In this document: positions 9,815 to 18,211 of the stretch, piece after piece
How positions within the stretch are numbered: the stretch's first letter is position 1
How the letters are laid out: every line of letters starts with the position of its first letter
Assembly (NCBI GenBank): GCA_958402445.1
Contig: CATXTO010000001.1
Coordinates: forward strand, 124,001 to 188,000
Origin: an uncultured Eubacteriales bacterium
GTDB lineage: Bacteria; Bacillota; Clostridia; Oscillospirales; Oscillospiraceae
Length of the DNA: 64,000 bases
Direction: 5' to 3'
The notes under the pieces: generated by a model
Told to the model about the DNA's origin: nothing
What the model saw: only the letters and a program-made list of their open reading frames with translations
The model's database searches: none
Translations under genes and position numbers: made by a program

Positions 9815-10421
9815 TGCTATTGTCAAGCGGGGCGGTCAACCGGCCCAATATGAGCTAACGCTTTCCGATGGAAGCGCCCTGCGGCTTTATCCGCAGACAC
9901 TGGCGGATTTCGGGCTCTATGTGGGCATGGAACTAGAGCAGGAGGACCTGGAACGGCTGCGCCAGGCCGCCGGAAAGACCTCCGCCAAAATGCGGGCAGT
10001 CCGCATCGTAGCGGCTTCCGCCGTCTCCAGCCGGGATTTGAAGCAGCGTCTTTGTCGTAAGGGAGAGCAGGCCGCCGACGTCCAGGAGGCGGTCCAATGG
10101 ATGGAGGAATTGGGGCTTGTCAACGATCAGGAGACCGCCAAGCAAATCGTCCGCCGGGGCATAGCGCGAGGGTATGGAGAGCACCGGCTCCGTCAAATGC
10201 TGTATGAAAAGCAAATCCCTCGTTCTCTTTGGGAGGAGGCGCTAGCTGATTTACCGGAACCGGATGCGGCGATCGCTTGTTTTTTGGAGGAAAAGCTGCC
10301 GCCGGATGCAGATCAACGACAGACCAAACGAGTTTTGGATGCCCTGCTGCGACGCGGTTTTGCTTGGCGGGACATTCGGCGCTGCCTGGAGGAACGAGGC
10401 AGGTCAATAGAAGACGCATAG
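9804..10421 (+). CDS. recX: regulatory protein RecX
   Basis: Small modulator of RecA filaments, 205 residues. The family pattern of three-helix repeats is visible (SSRDLKQRLCRKG, then VQEAVQWMEELGLVNDQETAKQIV, then GYGEHRLRQMLYEKQIP, then TKRVLDALLRRGFAWRDIRRCLEE). The N-terminus carries a RecX-like beta extension common in Firmicutes. It overlaps the recA stop, which supports the assignment. A good start is the ATG at 9804 inside the last codons of recA. The function is inferred from family and position. Confidence 0.93.
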   Translation: MRIDAIVKRGGQPAQYELTLSDGSALRLYPQTLADFGLYVGMELEQEDLERLRQAAGKTSAKMRAVRIVAASAVSSRDLKQRLCRKGEQAADVQEAVQWMEELGLVNDQETAKQIVRRGIARGYGEHRLRQMLYEKQIPRSLWEEALADLPEPDAAIACFLEEKLPPDADQRQTKRVLDALLRRGFAWRDIRRCLEERGRSIEDA

Positions 10422-10432
10422 GAGGCATAGAG

Positions 10433-11782
10433 GTGGCTGAAATTGGTTTTATCTCCCTGGGCTGCGCGAAAAATCAGGTAAACTGTGAGCAGATGATGTA
10501 CGCCCTTCAACAGGCAGGGCATCAAATCCTGTCCGATGTGGAAGGCGCGGATGTCGTGGTGGTAAACACCTGCGGCTTTATTGATTCGGCGAAGTCCGAG
10601 GCTATTGATCATATTTTAGCGATGGGCCGTCTGAAAGAGGCGGGTCACATTCAGAAGCTGCTGGTGACAGGCTGCCTTTCCCAGCGATATCAGGACGAAA
10701 TCATGCGGGAAATGCCGGAAGTAGACGGCGTCCTAGGTACCGGCAGCTTTGACCAAATCGTCTCAGCGGTGGAGCGGCTACTGGCCGGAGAGAAAATCAG
10801 CCAGTTCGACGATATCCATAAGCCGGAGCAGGAAACGGGCCGGATTCGCACCACACCGCAGCACTATGCGTATCTAAAAATTGCAGAGGGGTGCAGTAAT
10901 TGCTGCGCCTATTGCGTCATACCTTCTCTTCGGGGCAGGTACCGCAGCCGAAAAATGGAGGATATCCTGGCGGAGGCCCAGGCCTTTGCTGCCGATGGGG
11001 TAAAGGAACTTATCGTGGTTGCCCAGGATACCAGCCGGTACGGCACAGATTTGCCAGGCGGCCGGCGCCTGCTGGCTGAGCTTTTGCGAAGGCTTTGTCA
11101 AATCGACGGGCTGCACTGGATTCGCGTTCACTATCTCTATCCGGATGAAATTGATGATTCACTCATAGATGTTCTGGCAGATGAAGAAAAGATCGTAAAA
11201 TACCTGGACATTCCGATCCAGCATTGCAACGACGCCATTCTGAAACGAATGAACCGTAGGGGGAACGGCAGCTATTTGGACCGCCTGTTTTCAAGGCTCC
11301 GGCACCGGATTCCAGGACTGGTGCTTCGGACCAGTTTGATTACGGGTCTGCCCGGAGAGGGACCAAAAGAGTTTCAGGAGCTGTGCGAATTTTTGAAGCG
11401 GCAAAGATTGGAGCGGGTAGGCGCCTTTGCTTTTTCGCCTGAAGAGGGGACGCCTGCGGCGGCCATGGAATATCCGCCCAGCGAAGTAGCGCAGAGCCGC
11501 GCGGAGATTTTGGCGGAGCTTCAGTCCCGGGTCATGGACGAGTACAACGCTTCCCTTGTGGGGAGTACGTTGGAAATTCTCTGCGACGGCTATGACTTGG
11601 AGGAAGCGCTTTATTTTGGCAGAAGCTACGCCGACTCCCCGGAGATAGACGGCAGAGTTTGGTTTTCCTCTGAGAAACCCGTTGCAATCGGCTCGTTCCA
11701 GCCGGTTGTAATCGATGGTGCGCAAGATGGTGAGCTTATGGGACATAGGCAGGAGGGCAATGGACATGACAACAGCCAGTAA
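10433..11782 (+). CDS. rimO: ribosomal protein uS12 methylthiotransferase RimO
   Basis: Radical-SAM enzyme of 449 residues that adds a methylthio group to an aspartate of ribosomal protein S12. The N-terminal UPF0004 domain starts with IGFISLGCAKNQVN and has NTCGFID and VTGCLSQRY. The radical-SAM cluster motif is CSNCCAYCVIPSLRG, and a TRAM-like domain closes the protein. The frame is open further upstream, but the GTG at 10433 has AGGAGG at 10420-10425 and gives the normal family length. It overlaps pgsA by 23 bases. Confidence 0.95.
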   Translation: MAEIGFISLGCAKNQVNCEQMMYALQQAGHQILSDVEGADVVVVNTCGFIDSAKSEAIDHILAMGRLKEAGHIQKLLVTGCLSQRYQDEIMREMPEVDGVLGTGSFDQIVSAVERLLAGEKISQFDDIHKPEQETGRIRTTPQHYAYLKIAEGCSNCCAYCVIPSLRGRYRSRKMEDILAEAQAFAADGVKELIVVAQDTSRYGTDLPGGRRLLAELLRRLCQIDGLHWIRVHYLYPDEIDDSLIDVLADEEKIVKYLDIPIQHCNDAILKRMNRRGNGSYLDRLFSRLRHRIPGLVLRTSLITGLPGEGPKEFQELCEFLKRQRLERVGAFAFSPEEGTPAAAMEYPPSEVAQSRAEILAELQSRVMDEYNASLVGSTLEILCDGYDLEEALYFGRSYADSPEIDGRVWFSSEKPVAIGSFQPVVIDGAQDGELMGHRQEGNGHDNSQ

Positions 11783-12308
11783 AATTACCTTGGCGCGAAT
11801 CTGCCTCATACCGGTTTATATGGTACTTTTGTACTGCAGCGGTGGAACGGCTGGGCCTTGGATGTGGGCGGCGCTGGCTGTATTTATTTTAGCCAGCCTT
11901 ACCGATTTTGTAGATGGGTACATTGCAAGGCATTGCAATCAAATTAGCGATTTTGGCAAATTTCTGGACCCTCTGGCGGATAAGCTGTTGGTTTTCTCCT
12001 GCATGTGCGTTTTTACGCAGTGGGGCGTTTTTCCCGCTTGGGCTCTGATGGTAGTGCTGACCAGAGAGCTGGCGGTGACGGGCCTGCGCCTTACCGCGGT
12101 GGGCAGGGGACGCGTGATTGCGGCCGGCTGGTCAGGAAAGGTCAAGACCTTTTCCACCATGGCGGGACTTTGTGTCTGGATGGCCTTTCCCGGACATCCT
12201 GGAATCCGTTGGTCTGTCATAGGCGTTATTTTGCTGACAACGGTTGTTTCAGGCGTAGAATACTTTGTCCGGAACTGGGATTGTCTGGTGCAGGCGGATC
12301 GTCGTTGA
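11760..12308 (+). CDS. pgsA: CDP-diacylglycerol-glycerol-3-phosphate 3-phosphatidyltransferase
   Basis: Integral membrane enzyme of 182 residues for the committed step of phosphatidylglycerol synthesis. The CDP-alcohol phosphotransferase motif is visible as TDFVDGYIARHCNQ then ISDFGKFLDPLADK. The protein has four to five hydrophobic spans. The ATG at 11760 follows AGGAGG at 11751-11756. The start lies within the end of rimO, a frequent order in Firmicutes. A second in-frame ATG at 11766 is possible. Confidence 0.94.
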   Translation: MDMTTASKITLARICLIPVYMVLLYCSGGTAGPWMWAALAVFILASLTDFVDGYIARHCNQISDFGKFLDPLADKLLVFSCMCVFTQWGVFPAWALMVVLTRELAVTGLRLTAVGRGRVIAAGWSGKVKTFSTMAGLCVWMAFPGHPGIRWSVIGVILLTTVVSGVEYFVRNWDCLVQADRR

Positions 12309-12447
12309 GTGTGCAGATGGCAAATTGGGAGACTGCTGGACGCTGTTTGGTGTTCGGCGGTTTCTTTTTGAAGAAATGCCGCCTTTTGACAAAATATGGA
12401 TTCGTGGGGCGCAGTAAAATATGGCAAGCATATTGCAATAAAAAAGC

Positions 12448-12476
12448 TTGACTACAAGTGTTTACAGATGTATTAT
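12448..12476 (+). promoter_or_regulatory. sigma-A-type promoter of the 12.5-16.2 kb operon
   Basis: TTGACT at 12448-12453 and TATTAT at 12471-12476 are separated by exactly 17 bases. It lies about 55 bases upstream of the ribbon-helix-helix gene. The site follows the end of pgsA by about 140 bases, so the following five genes probably form their own transcription unit. Confidence 0.65.
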
Positions 12477-12531
12477 TATAGACGCGTTCATAAATTATGT
12501 GCGATGCTGGAGCCTGTCAGAGGTGATGCAG

Positions 12532-12741
12532 ATGGAGGATAAAAAGTTAATTATTCCTGTAAAGCGGTTTCGAGGGGAGACCATTGTGGTATCCGCGCGT
12601 CTGCCCGTGAGCCTGGTCCAGGAGTTGGATCGAATCGGCGCTCGGACCGGAAGGAATCGGAATGAAATCATGAACCTGTGTTTGGAGTATGCGGTAGAGA
12701 ATCTAGTCCTGCAGGAGGAGCAAGGGGGGGGGCGCCGATGA
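12532..12741 (+). CDS. small ribbon-helix-helix (CopG-like) protein
   Basis: Product of 69 residues. The segment ETIVVSARLPVSLVQELDRIGARTGRNRNEIMNLCLEYAV has the beta-strand, helix, turn (TGRNRNEIM), helix pattern of ribbon-helix-helix DNA-binding proteins; only part of it is needed for recognition. The start was chosen at the ATG at 12532 because AGAGG lies 8 bases before it. An ATG at 12526 is an alternative. It overlaps the next gene by 4 bases (ATGA), so it may autoregulate the operon of membrane and zinc-ribbon proteins that follows. No operator was identified. Confidence 0.7.
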   Translation: MEDKKLIIPVKRFRGETIVVSARLPVSLVQELDRIGARTGRNRNEIMNLCLEYAVENLVLQEEQGGGRR

Positions 12742-13460
12742 AAAAGAGGTTGCTTCTATACGTTTCCTTCGGTTTTGCAATGACGTCGATGGCGCTTGTT
12801 CTTCTGGCATGGGTACCTCATGGAAATGCCGGCTTTTGGATTTCGTTCATTTTTCTCGAGCTGGCGTTGGCGCTGATTGCAGCCGCGGTAATTTGGCAAC
12901 AGGGGCGGCGTGCCTACGTTCCCATTCGGGTATCTTTTTTGATGCTGAGCTTGCTTTACGCCGGCGCGGTCACTGTAATCTGCATTCTATTGGGTTGGCT
13001 GCTTCCCATGAAAGCAGGCGCCTATTTGTGCATTCACCTTGCTCTGCTTGCGCTGCTATTGGCGCTGTCTTTTGTTTTTTTCCACATTACAAACCGGCAG
13101 GAGAGGAGCAACGCGGCAGACCAAATTGTTCTAACCAGACAACGAGCGGTTCTCCTGCGGATGGAAGAGGCCATTCGTTTGGCTCGGCGTCTGCCTGATT
13201 CGGTTCGGGCCCGGACGGAAGAACAGCTACAGCGGCTTTGCGACTCAGTTCGCTTTTGTGATTTGGATTCCGAAAAATCTGAGACAGAAGGGGATCTCCG
13301 GATTCAGGCGGCTGTGACCGCGCTGTTGCTGGAAATGGAAAACCTAGTGGAAATTCAATCAGAGGATCTTACAGCGATTGATGACGCAATTTTAAAACTC
13401 CAGGATATGATTGCGTCGCGTAATTTTCAAATTCAAAGTAAAAAAGCAAAATTAAGGTAG
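12738..13460 (+). CDS. four-span membrane protein with C-terminal coiled coil
   Basis: Unrecognised membrane protein of 240 residues. Four hydrophobic spans are packed in the first 120 residues (for example YVSFGFAMTSMALVLLAWV and LALLALLLALSFVFFH). The remainder is a charged, Leu-rich, helical cytoplasmic tail that is probably coiled coil (VLLRMEEAIRLARRLPD, then LLLEMENLVEIQSEDL). The start follows a GGGGGGGG purine run and overlaps the ribbon-helix-helix gene. The next gene encodes an SPFH-like protein, and the two may form a membrane scaffold. This is an inference from context. Confidence 0.7.
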   Translation: MKKRLLLYVSFGFAMTSMALVLLAWVPHGNAGFWISFIFLELALALIAAAVIWQQGRRAYVPIRVSFLMLSLLYAGAVTVICILLGWLLPMKAGAYLCIHLALLALLLALSFVFFHITNRQERSNAADQIVLTRQRAVLLRMEEAIRLARRLPDSVRARTEEQLQRLCDSVRFCDLDSEKSETEGDLRIQAAVTALLLEMENLVEIQSEDLTAIDDAILKLQDMIASRNFQIQSKKAKLR

Positions 13461-13468
13461 GTGTGTCC

Positions 13469-14677
13469 ATGGCGATCGTCTCGGTCATTCGGTATCACGG
13501 AACTCCAGACGTGTTAGCGTGGAAATACCCAGAAACCAACCTGGGGACTTGGACGCAGTTGATTGTCCACGCGTCGCAGGAGGCGGTTTTGTTTCGGGAT
13601 GGCAGAGCATTTGATGTGTTTCCGAGTGGACGGTATACGCTAGAAACGCCCAATATCCCTTTGCTCAACGGAATTCTGAAACTTCCGTTTGGCGGACAGT
13701 CCCCTTTCGCGGCGGAAGTGTGGTTTTTGAGCAAACGGAGCACCTTGGATATCAAATGGGGAACCACTTCTCCCATCCAACTGCAGGACCCCAAATATGG
13801 AGTTTTAGTCCCAGTGCGAGCTTTTGGGCAGTTTGGTGTTCAAATTCAGGACGCAAAGAAATTTTTAGTCAAATTGGTGGGAACGGCGCCCATGCTGAGG
13901 CGGGAGGAATTGATCAGATACTTCCGGGGATTGTATTTGACCAAAGCACGAGACGCCATTGCTTCCTTTGTGATTCACAAACGCATCAGCGTTGTAGAAA
14001 TCAACGCCTGCCTGGATGCATTGTCTGAGCATTTAAGAGGACAATTACAGCCTGTTTTGGAGTTGTATGGCATTCAGCTTTTAAATTTCTATGTGAACGA
14101 GGTGAACGTGCCCGAGGGAGACCCGGCGGTCGCAAAGCTCAAACAGGCGTTGGCGAAGCGGGCGGAAATGGACATTATCGGGTATGACTACCGGCTGGAA
14201 CGGTCCTTTGACGTCATGGAGGGCGCTGCCAAGAATACTGGCGGCCTGGGAGATTTCCTGGGAGCTGGTGCCGGATTGGGCCTGGGCGTACAAATTGGAA
14301 GCGCCATGGGCGAGCAGCTCGGCGCGCTGTTTCGGGAGTCCGCGGCGGGGGTCTGTGACAGCGTACCGGTGCAGCGGAACGGGGAGGAGCGCCTCCGACA
14401 AGATACCAAACGCGCGCCGAAAGAACCTGAGTATCTCTGCAGAGAATGCGGCACGATATTACAGCAAGACATGCGATTTTGTCCTAATTGTGGACTTCCG
14501 GCGCTAAAGCGCTGCCCCGCCTGCGGGGCGGTCCGTCCGAGCCCGGACGCCAGGTTTTGCGTAGCGTGCGGCAGACCGTTGGATCCGGTTTGCCCTGCCT
14601 GCGGCGCCCACTGTGCGGCGGACTCCCAGTTCTGTTCCACCTGTGGCAGGAGGCTTTCTGGCTCGGAAGAACCCTAG
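13469..14677 (+). CDS. SPFH-like (YdjI/virion-core type) protein with zinc ribbons
   Basis: Protein of 402 residues. The first 280 residues match the SPFH-like 'virion core protein' family (QEAVLFRDGRAFDVFPSGRYTL, shown in part, then FYVNEVNVPEGD and KRAEMDIIGYDYR). A Gly-rich linker (GGLGDFLGAGAGLGLGVQIG) follows. The C-terminus has three zinc-ribbon-like Cys pairs (CRECG with CPNCG, CPACG with CVACG, CPACG with CSTCG). The start at 13469 has AAGGTAGGTG upstream. Relatives sit in PspA/stress operons such as ydjFGHI of Bacillus. A role in membrane stress is inferred, and no PspA gene is present here. Confidence 0.8.
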   Translation: MAIVSVIRYHGTPDVLAWKYPETNLGTWTQLIVHASQEAVLFRDGRAFDVFPSGRYTLETPNIPLLNGILKLPFGGQSPFAAEVWFLSKRSTLDIKWGTTSPIQLQDPKYGVLVPVRAFGQFGVQIQDAKKFLVKLVGTAPMLRREELIRYFRGLYLTKARDAIASFVIHKRISVVEINACLDALSEHLRGQLQPVLELYGIQLLNFYVNEVNVPEGDPAVAKLKQALAKRAEMDIIGYDYRLERSFDVMEGAAKNTGGLGDFLGAGAGLGLGVQIGSAMGEQLGALFRESAAGVCDSVPVQRNGEERLRQDTKRAPKEPEYLCRECGTILQQDMRFCPNCGLPALKRCPACGAVRPSPDARFCVACGRPLDPVCPACGAHCAADSQFCSTCGRRLSGSEEP

Positions 14678-14703
14678 CTCATTTAAACGGCGGAGGTGGT
14701 CGT

Positions 14704-15387
14704 ATGAAGGGCGTGGCAAAACCAAAAATGGGCGCTCCCTGGGGCGCCGTCATTGCGCTGCTGTTTCTATTTTTTCCAGTGGGAATTTTTCTTTTGGCCA
14801 GCAAGATTTCCCGGGAAACATTTCGCTATACAGAAAACGCCCGCGTGCTGAGGATTTTAGGAGCGGTGCTGGTGGCGCTGGGAGTTTTTTATGTGATTTC
14901 AAGCTTTGCCGGTGATAAAAATCTAAATTCCGGAGAAAAAATGGCCGACTCTTTACCCTTTGCTGTGACACTATTTGTGGGTGGCGGAATCACGTTGCTC
15001 ATCTTAAGCTTTCGATTACGAGAAAAAGCGGTGCGCTATGCTCGATATGTTGCCATTGTCAATGCGACAGATCCAATTTCTTTGGACCAAATTGCGGCGT
15101 CTTATCCGCGCTCATACGAACGGGTCTGTGATGAACTGCAGGAAATGCTGGACGCCGGTTATTTCAAAGGCGGCACCCTGGACCTGCAAAACAGAAAGCT
15201 ACGTGTATCCAGTACCGAGCAGAACCGAACCGGCGCCGGGAGCGGCCCAAGGCTAATTCAATGCCCCGGATGCGGTGCGGTCCAATCTATTGCGGGTTTC
15301 GGCCCGTTGGAATGCGAGTACTGCGGCTTACCGCTTTATTCTATCCATTCAGTCCAATCAAAAAACACAGGAGGAACACCATCATGA
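14704..15387 (+). CDS. two-span membrane protein with C-terminal zinc ribbon
   Basis: Unrecognised protein of 227 residues. Two membrane spans come first (VIALLLFFPVGIFLLA type, near residues 12-35, and ILGAVLVALGVFYVISSFA), and a third lies near 85-100. A helical segment that looks like a small winged-helix or PCI-like fold follows (LDQIAASYPRSYERVCDELQ). The C-terminus is a zinc ribbon (IQCPGCGAVQ and CEYCG). The start was set at 14704 because GGAGG precedes it, although the frame is open well upstream. It ends in a 4-base ATGA overlap with the next gene. Related proteins occur beside SPFH zinc-ribbon proteins. Confidence 0.72.
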   Translation: MKGVAKPKMGAPWGAVIALLFLFFPVGIFLLASKISRETFRYTENARVLRILGAVLVALGVFYVISSFAGDKNLNSGEKMADSLPFAVTLFVGGGITLLILSFRLREKAVRYARYVAIVNATDPISLDQIAASYPRSYERVCDELQEMLDAGYFKGGTLDLQNRKLRVSSTEQNRTGAGSGPRLIQCPGCGAVQSIAGFGPLECEYCGLPLYSIHSVQSKNTGGTPS

Positions 15388-16244
15388 AATGCCCAACCTG
15401 CGGTACAGAGTATTCCGGCGACGCTTGTCCCAACTGCGGATACTCCAACAACGGTAATAAACCCAAAAAGCCCCTGCAGAAACGCTGGTGGTTTTGGGCT
15501 CTGATTGCGGTTGTTGTCATCGCGATTATCGGCGCCATCGTAGGAAACGGCGGCGACTCCAATCCGCCTAAGACCGACCCCACTGGCCAGGTGACAGAGC
15601 CTACGCCCACGAAGCAGACGTCAAAGCCCACGGAAACCACGGAAGCAACCCAGGAGACAACCAAGCCGACCGAGACAACCGAGCCCATTGAAACGGTGTA
15701 TGAGCTTGCCGACGGCCACTATACAGCCGGCATCGATATCCCCAGCGGAAAATGCGACGTCATTGCCCTAGAAGGGAACGGTAACCTGAGCAGCTCCAAC
15801 CTGTTTACCGGAGGCATCAATGAGATGTTCGGGGTAAAGGACGACACCGGTTATTATACGGAGTCTTTTACTGGCTTGAAGCTTCCGGAGGGAACGGTGC
15901 TGACCGTCAGCGGCGGATTGAAAATACAGCTTACCTTCACTTCTGTAGAAGGCGGTTTTTCTGGTCGCACTTATCACGAGGATCAGGCGGTCGATTTAGC
16001 GTCCGGGAATTATGAGGCGGGCGTGGACTTTGAGGCCGGGGTTTATAAAATCGTCGCCGTCTCCGGCAGCGGCAACCTCTCCTCCAGCAACATTTTTGAC
16101 GGCGGTGTCAACGAGATGTTCGGCGTAGACGACGGTGCCGGTTGGTATACCCCAGAGATTCAGAATGTCACGCTGACCGAGGGCGTTGAACTCACCGTAA
16201 GCGGCGGCTTGACGGTCAAGCTGATTCCAGCAACGGAAAATTGA
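15384..16244 (+). CDS. zinc-ribbon membrane protein with two repeated beta domains
   Basis: Protein of 286 residues. It starts with a zinc ribbon (CPTCGTEYSGDACPNCG). A single membrane span (WWFWALIAVVVIAIIGAIVG), a Thr/Pro/Glu-rich linker, and two tandem repeats of about 80 residues follow. The repeats share GNLSSSN, GG(I/V)NEMFGV, YYT/WYT and LTVSGGL. The N-terminus is therefore cytoplasmic and the repeats are outside. The start follows GAGGAAC and overlaps the preceding stop by 4 bases. Nothing suggests enzymatic activity. It is the last gene of the operon. Confidence 0.75.
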   Translation: MKCPTCGTEYSGDACPNCGYSNNGNKPKKPLQKRWWFWALIAVVVIAIIGAIVGNGGDSNPPKTDPTGQVTEPTPTKQTSKPTETTEATQETTKPTETTEPIETVYELADGHYTAGIDIPSGKCDVIALEGNGNLSSSNLFTGGINEMFGVKDDTGYYTESFTGLKLPEGTVLTVSGGLKIQLTFTSVEGGFSGRTYHEDQAVDLASGNYEAGVDFEAGVYKIVAVSGSGNLSSSNIFDGGVNEMFGVDDGAGWYTPEIQNVTLTEGVELTVSGGLTVKLIPATEN

Positions 16245-16299
16245 TTTACAGCCGCCTCCGTACTCGCAGCCTATTTTAGCAGAACATCATGCAAAAGGC

Positions 16300-16328
16300 T
16301 TGACAAGCCGCGGCGTTTCTGCTAGGAT
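16300..16328 (+). promoter_or_regulatory. promoter of the tyrS T-box leader
   Basis: TTGACA at 16300-16305 and TAGGAT at 16323-16328 are separated by 17 bases. The predicted transcript would start about 16335, right at the 5' end of the T-box leader. Confidence 0.75.
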
Positions 16329-16335
16329 GTCTGCA

Positions 16336-16600
16336 TGATACGAAACACGCAGCGATGGGATGAAGTAGTCGGATTCTTGCCTTCAGAGAGCTCCCGGATG
16401 GTGCAAGGGGGCAGGCGGACCTGGTGAAATACCTCCCGGAGCGGTCCGCCTGAACGGAAGTAGGGCGGGACGGAACGGCCCGTTATCGCCGGTGGCGTTT
16501 CCAACGCCGTTGAGGGTCAGAACTGGAAAGGCTGACTGAAGCAGAGGTGGTACCGCGTTTTGACGCCCTCTGTCCCCGGGTGGGACAGAGGGCGTTTTTG
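16336..16600 (+). promoter_or_regulatory. T-box riboswitch leader, tyrosine type, with terminator
   Basis: The conserved T-box sequence AGAGGTGGTACCGCG is at 16543-16557. It is followed by an intrinsic terminator whose arms are 16563-16576 and 16582-16595, ending in TTTTT. Stem I elements are seen upstream (CAGAGAGC and GGATGGTGCAAG, 16384-16406), as is AGAACTGGAAAGGCTGA before the T-box. The candidate specifier is the TAC codon (tyrosine) at 16430-16432 in GAAATACC. Binding of uncharged tRNA(Tyr) is expected to open transcription of tyrS, which starts 170 bases downstream. Confidence 0.93.
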
Positions 16601-16772
16601 TGCCCTGGAAAGATTGATTTACACAGCTTGCTGCCCTTATCCACCATCGGCTAAAGAAACGTTTTAAAAACCTGTTCCCCTTTGTACCCAATTTGAAAAT
16701 TCAGTTACCCCGGACTCGAGTCGCGCCCCAATAAATACTTGTTTAAATCCCGATTATTAAGGAGAGATCAAA

Positions 16773-17999
16773 ATGAAATTATATGATGAGCTGGTTGCGC
16801 GGGGCCTTATCGCCCAGGTTACCAATGAGCCGGAAATCCGCGATATGATTGATAACGGGAAAGCCACGTTCTACATTGGCTTTGACCCCACGGCGGACTC
16901 ACTGCATGTGGGACACTTTATGGCGCTGTGCTTGATGAAGCGGCTGCAATTGGCGGGAAACCGACCCATTGCCCTCATCGGCGGCGGTACCGGTATGGTA
17001 GGTGATCCGTCCGGACGGACGGATATGCGTTCCATGTTGACGCCGGAAATCATCGCCCACAACTGCGCCTGCTTCCAAAAGCAAATGGAGCGGTTTATTG
17101 AATTTGGCCCGGAGAAGGCCCAGATGGTCAATAACGCTGACTGGCTCCTGAAGCTAAATTACGTGGAGTTGCTGCGGGAAGTGGGCGCCTGCTTCTCCGT
17201 GAACAATATGCTTCGGGCGGAGTGCTATAAGCAGCGGATGGAGAAGGGCTTGAGCTTCCTGGAATTCAACTATATGATTATGCAGTCCTACGATTTTTAC
17301 TATTTGTTCCAGCATTACGGCTGCAATATGCAATTCGGCGGAAACGACCAATGGTCCAATATGCTGGGCGGGACCGAGCTCATCCGGCGCAAGCTGGGCA
17401 AGGACGCCCACGCCATGACCATCACCCTACTGCTGAACGCGGAGGGGAATAAGATGGGGAAGACTGCCAAGGGCGCGGTTTGGCTGGATCCCAACAAGAC
17501 CAGTCCTTTCGATTTTTACCAGTACTGGAGAAATATCGACGATGCCGACGTGCTCAAGTGCATTCGGATGCTGACCTTCCTCCCCTTGGAGCAAATTGAC
17601 GAAATGGATACCTGGAAGGATGCGCAACTGAATCAGGCAAAGGATATTTTGGCCTTCGAGCTGACCAAGCTCGTCCACGGGGAGGCGGCGGCGGAGAAGG
17701 CCCAGCATGCGGCAAAAGTACTTTTCTCCGGAGGGGAAGAAGGCGATAGCATGCCAACCACGGAACTAGGGCCCAATCTCCTGCAAAATGGAACCATTGG
17801 AATTTTAAACCTGCTCACTGCCTGTGGCCTGGCAGCTTCTAATAGTGAGGCCCGGCGCCTGGTGCAGCAGGGCGGCGTATTGATCAATGACCAAAAGGTC
17901 CCCGGCGTGGACTATGTCGTGACGGAGGCCATGCTGCGCAATGGACTCAAGCTCCGCAAAGGGAAGAAAGTATTTCACAAGGCGGTCCTGGGCGTATGA
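16773..17999 (+). CDS. tyrS: tyrosyl-tRNA synthetase
   Basis: Class I aminoacyl-tRNA synthetase of 408 residues. The HIGH-like motif is ADSLHVGHFMAL near residue 45, the tyrosine pocket includes QFGGNDQWSNM, and the KMSKS-type loop is NKMGKTAKG, with Gly in place of Ser. The C-terminal S4-like RNA-binding domain includes EARRLVQQGGVLINDQKV. AAGGAGAG precedes the ATG. Control by the upstream tyrosine T-box supports the substrate. It overlaps a small membrane protein gene by 4 bases. Confidence 0.97.
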   Translation: MKLYDELVARGLIAQVTNEPEIRDMIDNGKATFYIGFDPTADSLHVGHFMALCLMKRLQLAGNRPIALIGGGTGMVGDPSGRTDMRSMLTPEIIAHNCACFQKQMERFIEFGPEKAQMVNNADWLLKLNYVELLREVGACFSVNNMLRAECYKQRMEKGLSFLEFNYMIMQSYDFYYLFQHYGCNMQFGGNDQWSNMLGGTELIRRKLGKDAHAMTITLLLNAEGNKMGKTAKGAVWLDPNKTSPFDFYQYWRNIDDADVLKCIRMLTFLPLEQIDEMDTWKDAQLNQAKDILAFELTKLVHGEAAAEKAQHAAKVLFSGGEEGDSMPTTELGPNLLQNGTIGILNLLTACGLAASNSEARRLVQQGGVLINDQKVPGVDYVVTEAMLRNGLKLRKGKKVFHKAVLGV

Positions 18000-18211
18000 A
18001 AAGGTCTTGGCCGATTGGCAGCCTGCTGTGCTGTTTACTGGCGCTGCTATTTTTAGGGATTCTGGCCGTTATGGCGGCCCGAGGAGATGCGGGAATCTGG
18101 GATTACGTTCTCTATGGCTTGGCTGTTCTGGCCCTGGTGCTGCGGGCCTTGCGTGGCCTTCGGCAATTCCGCGCCTCGCAGCGGGGGGAGAAATTTCATG
18201 GAGAGGATTGA
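17996..18211 (+). CDS. small two-span membrane protein
   Basis: Unrecognised product of 71 residues with two hydrophobic spans (LLCCLLALLFLGILAVMAA and YVLYGLAVLALVLRAL) and a basic C-terminal tail. Its ATG overlaps the tyrS stop by 4 bases and it overlaps the GNAT gene by 14 bases, so translation is probably coupled. No motif suggests a function. Confidence 0.55.
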   Translation: MKRSWPIGSLLCCLLALLFLGILAVMAARGDAGIWDYVLYGLAVLALVLRALRGLRQFRASQRGEKFHGED

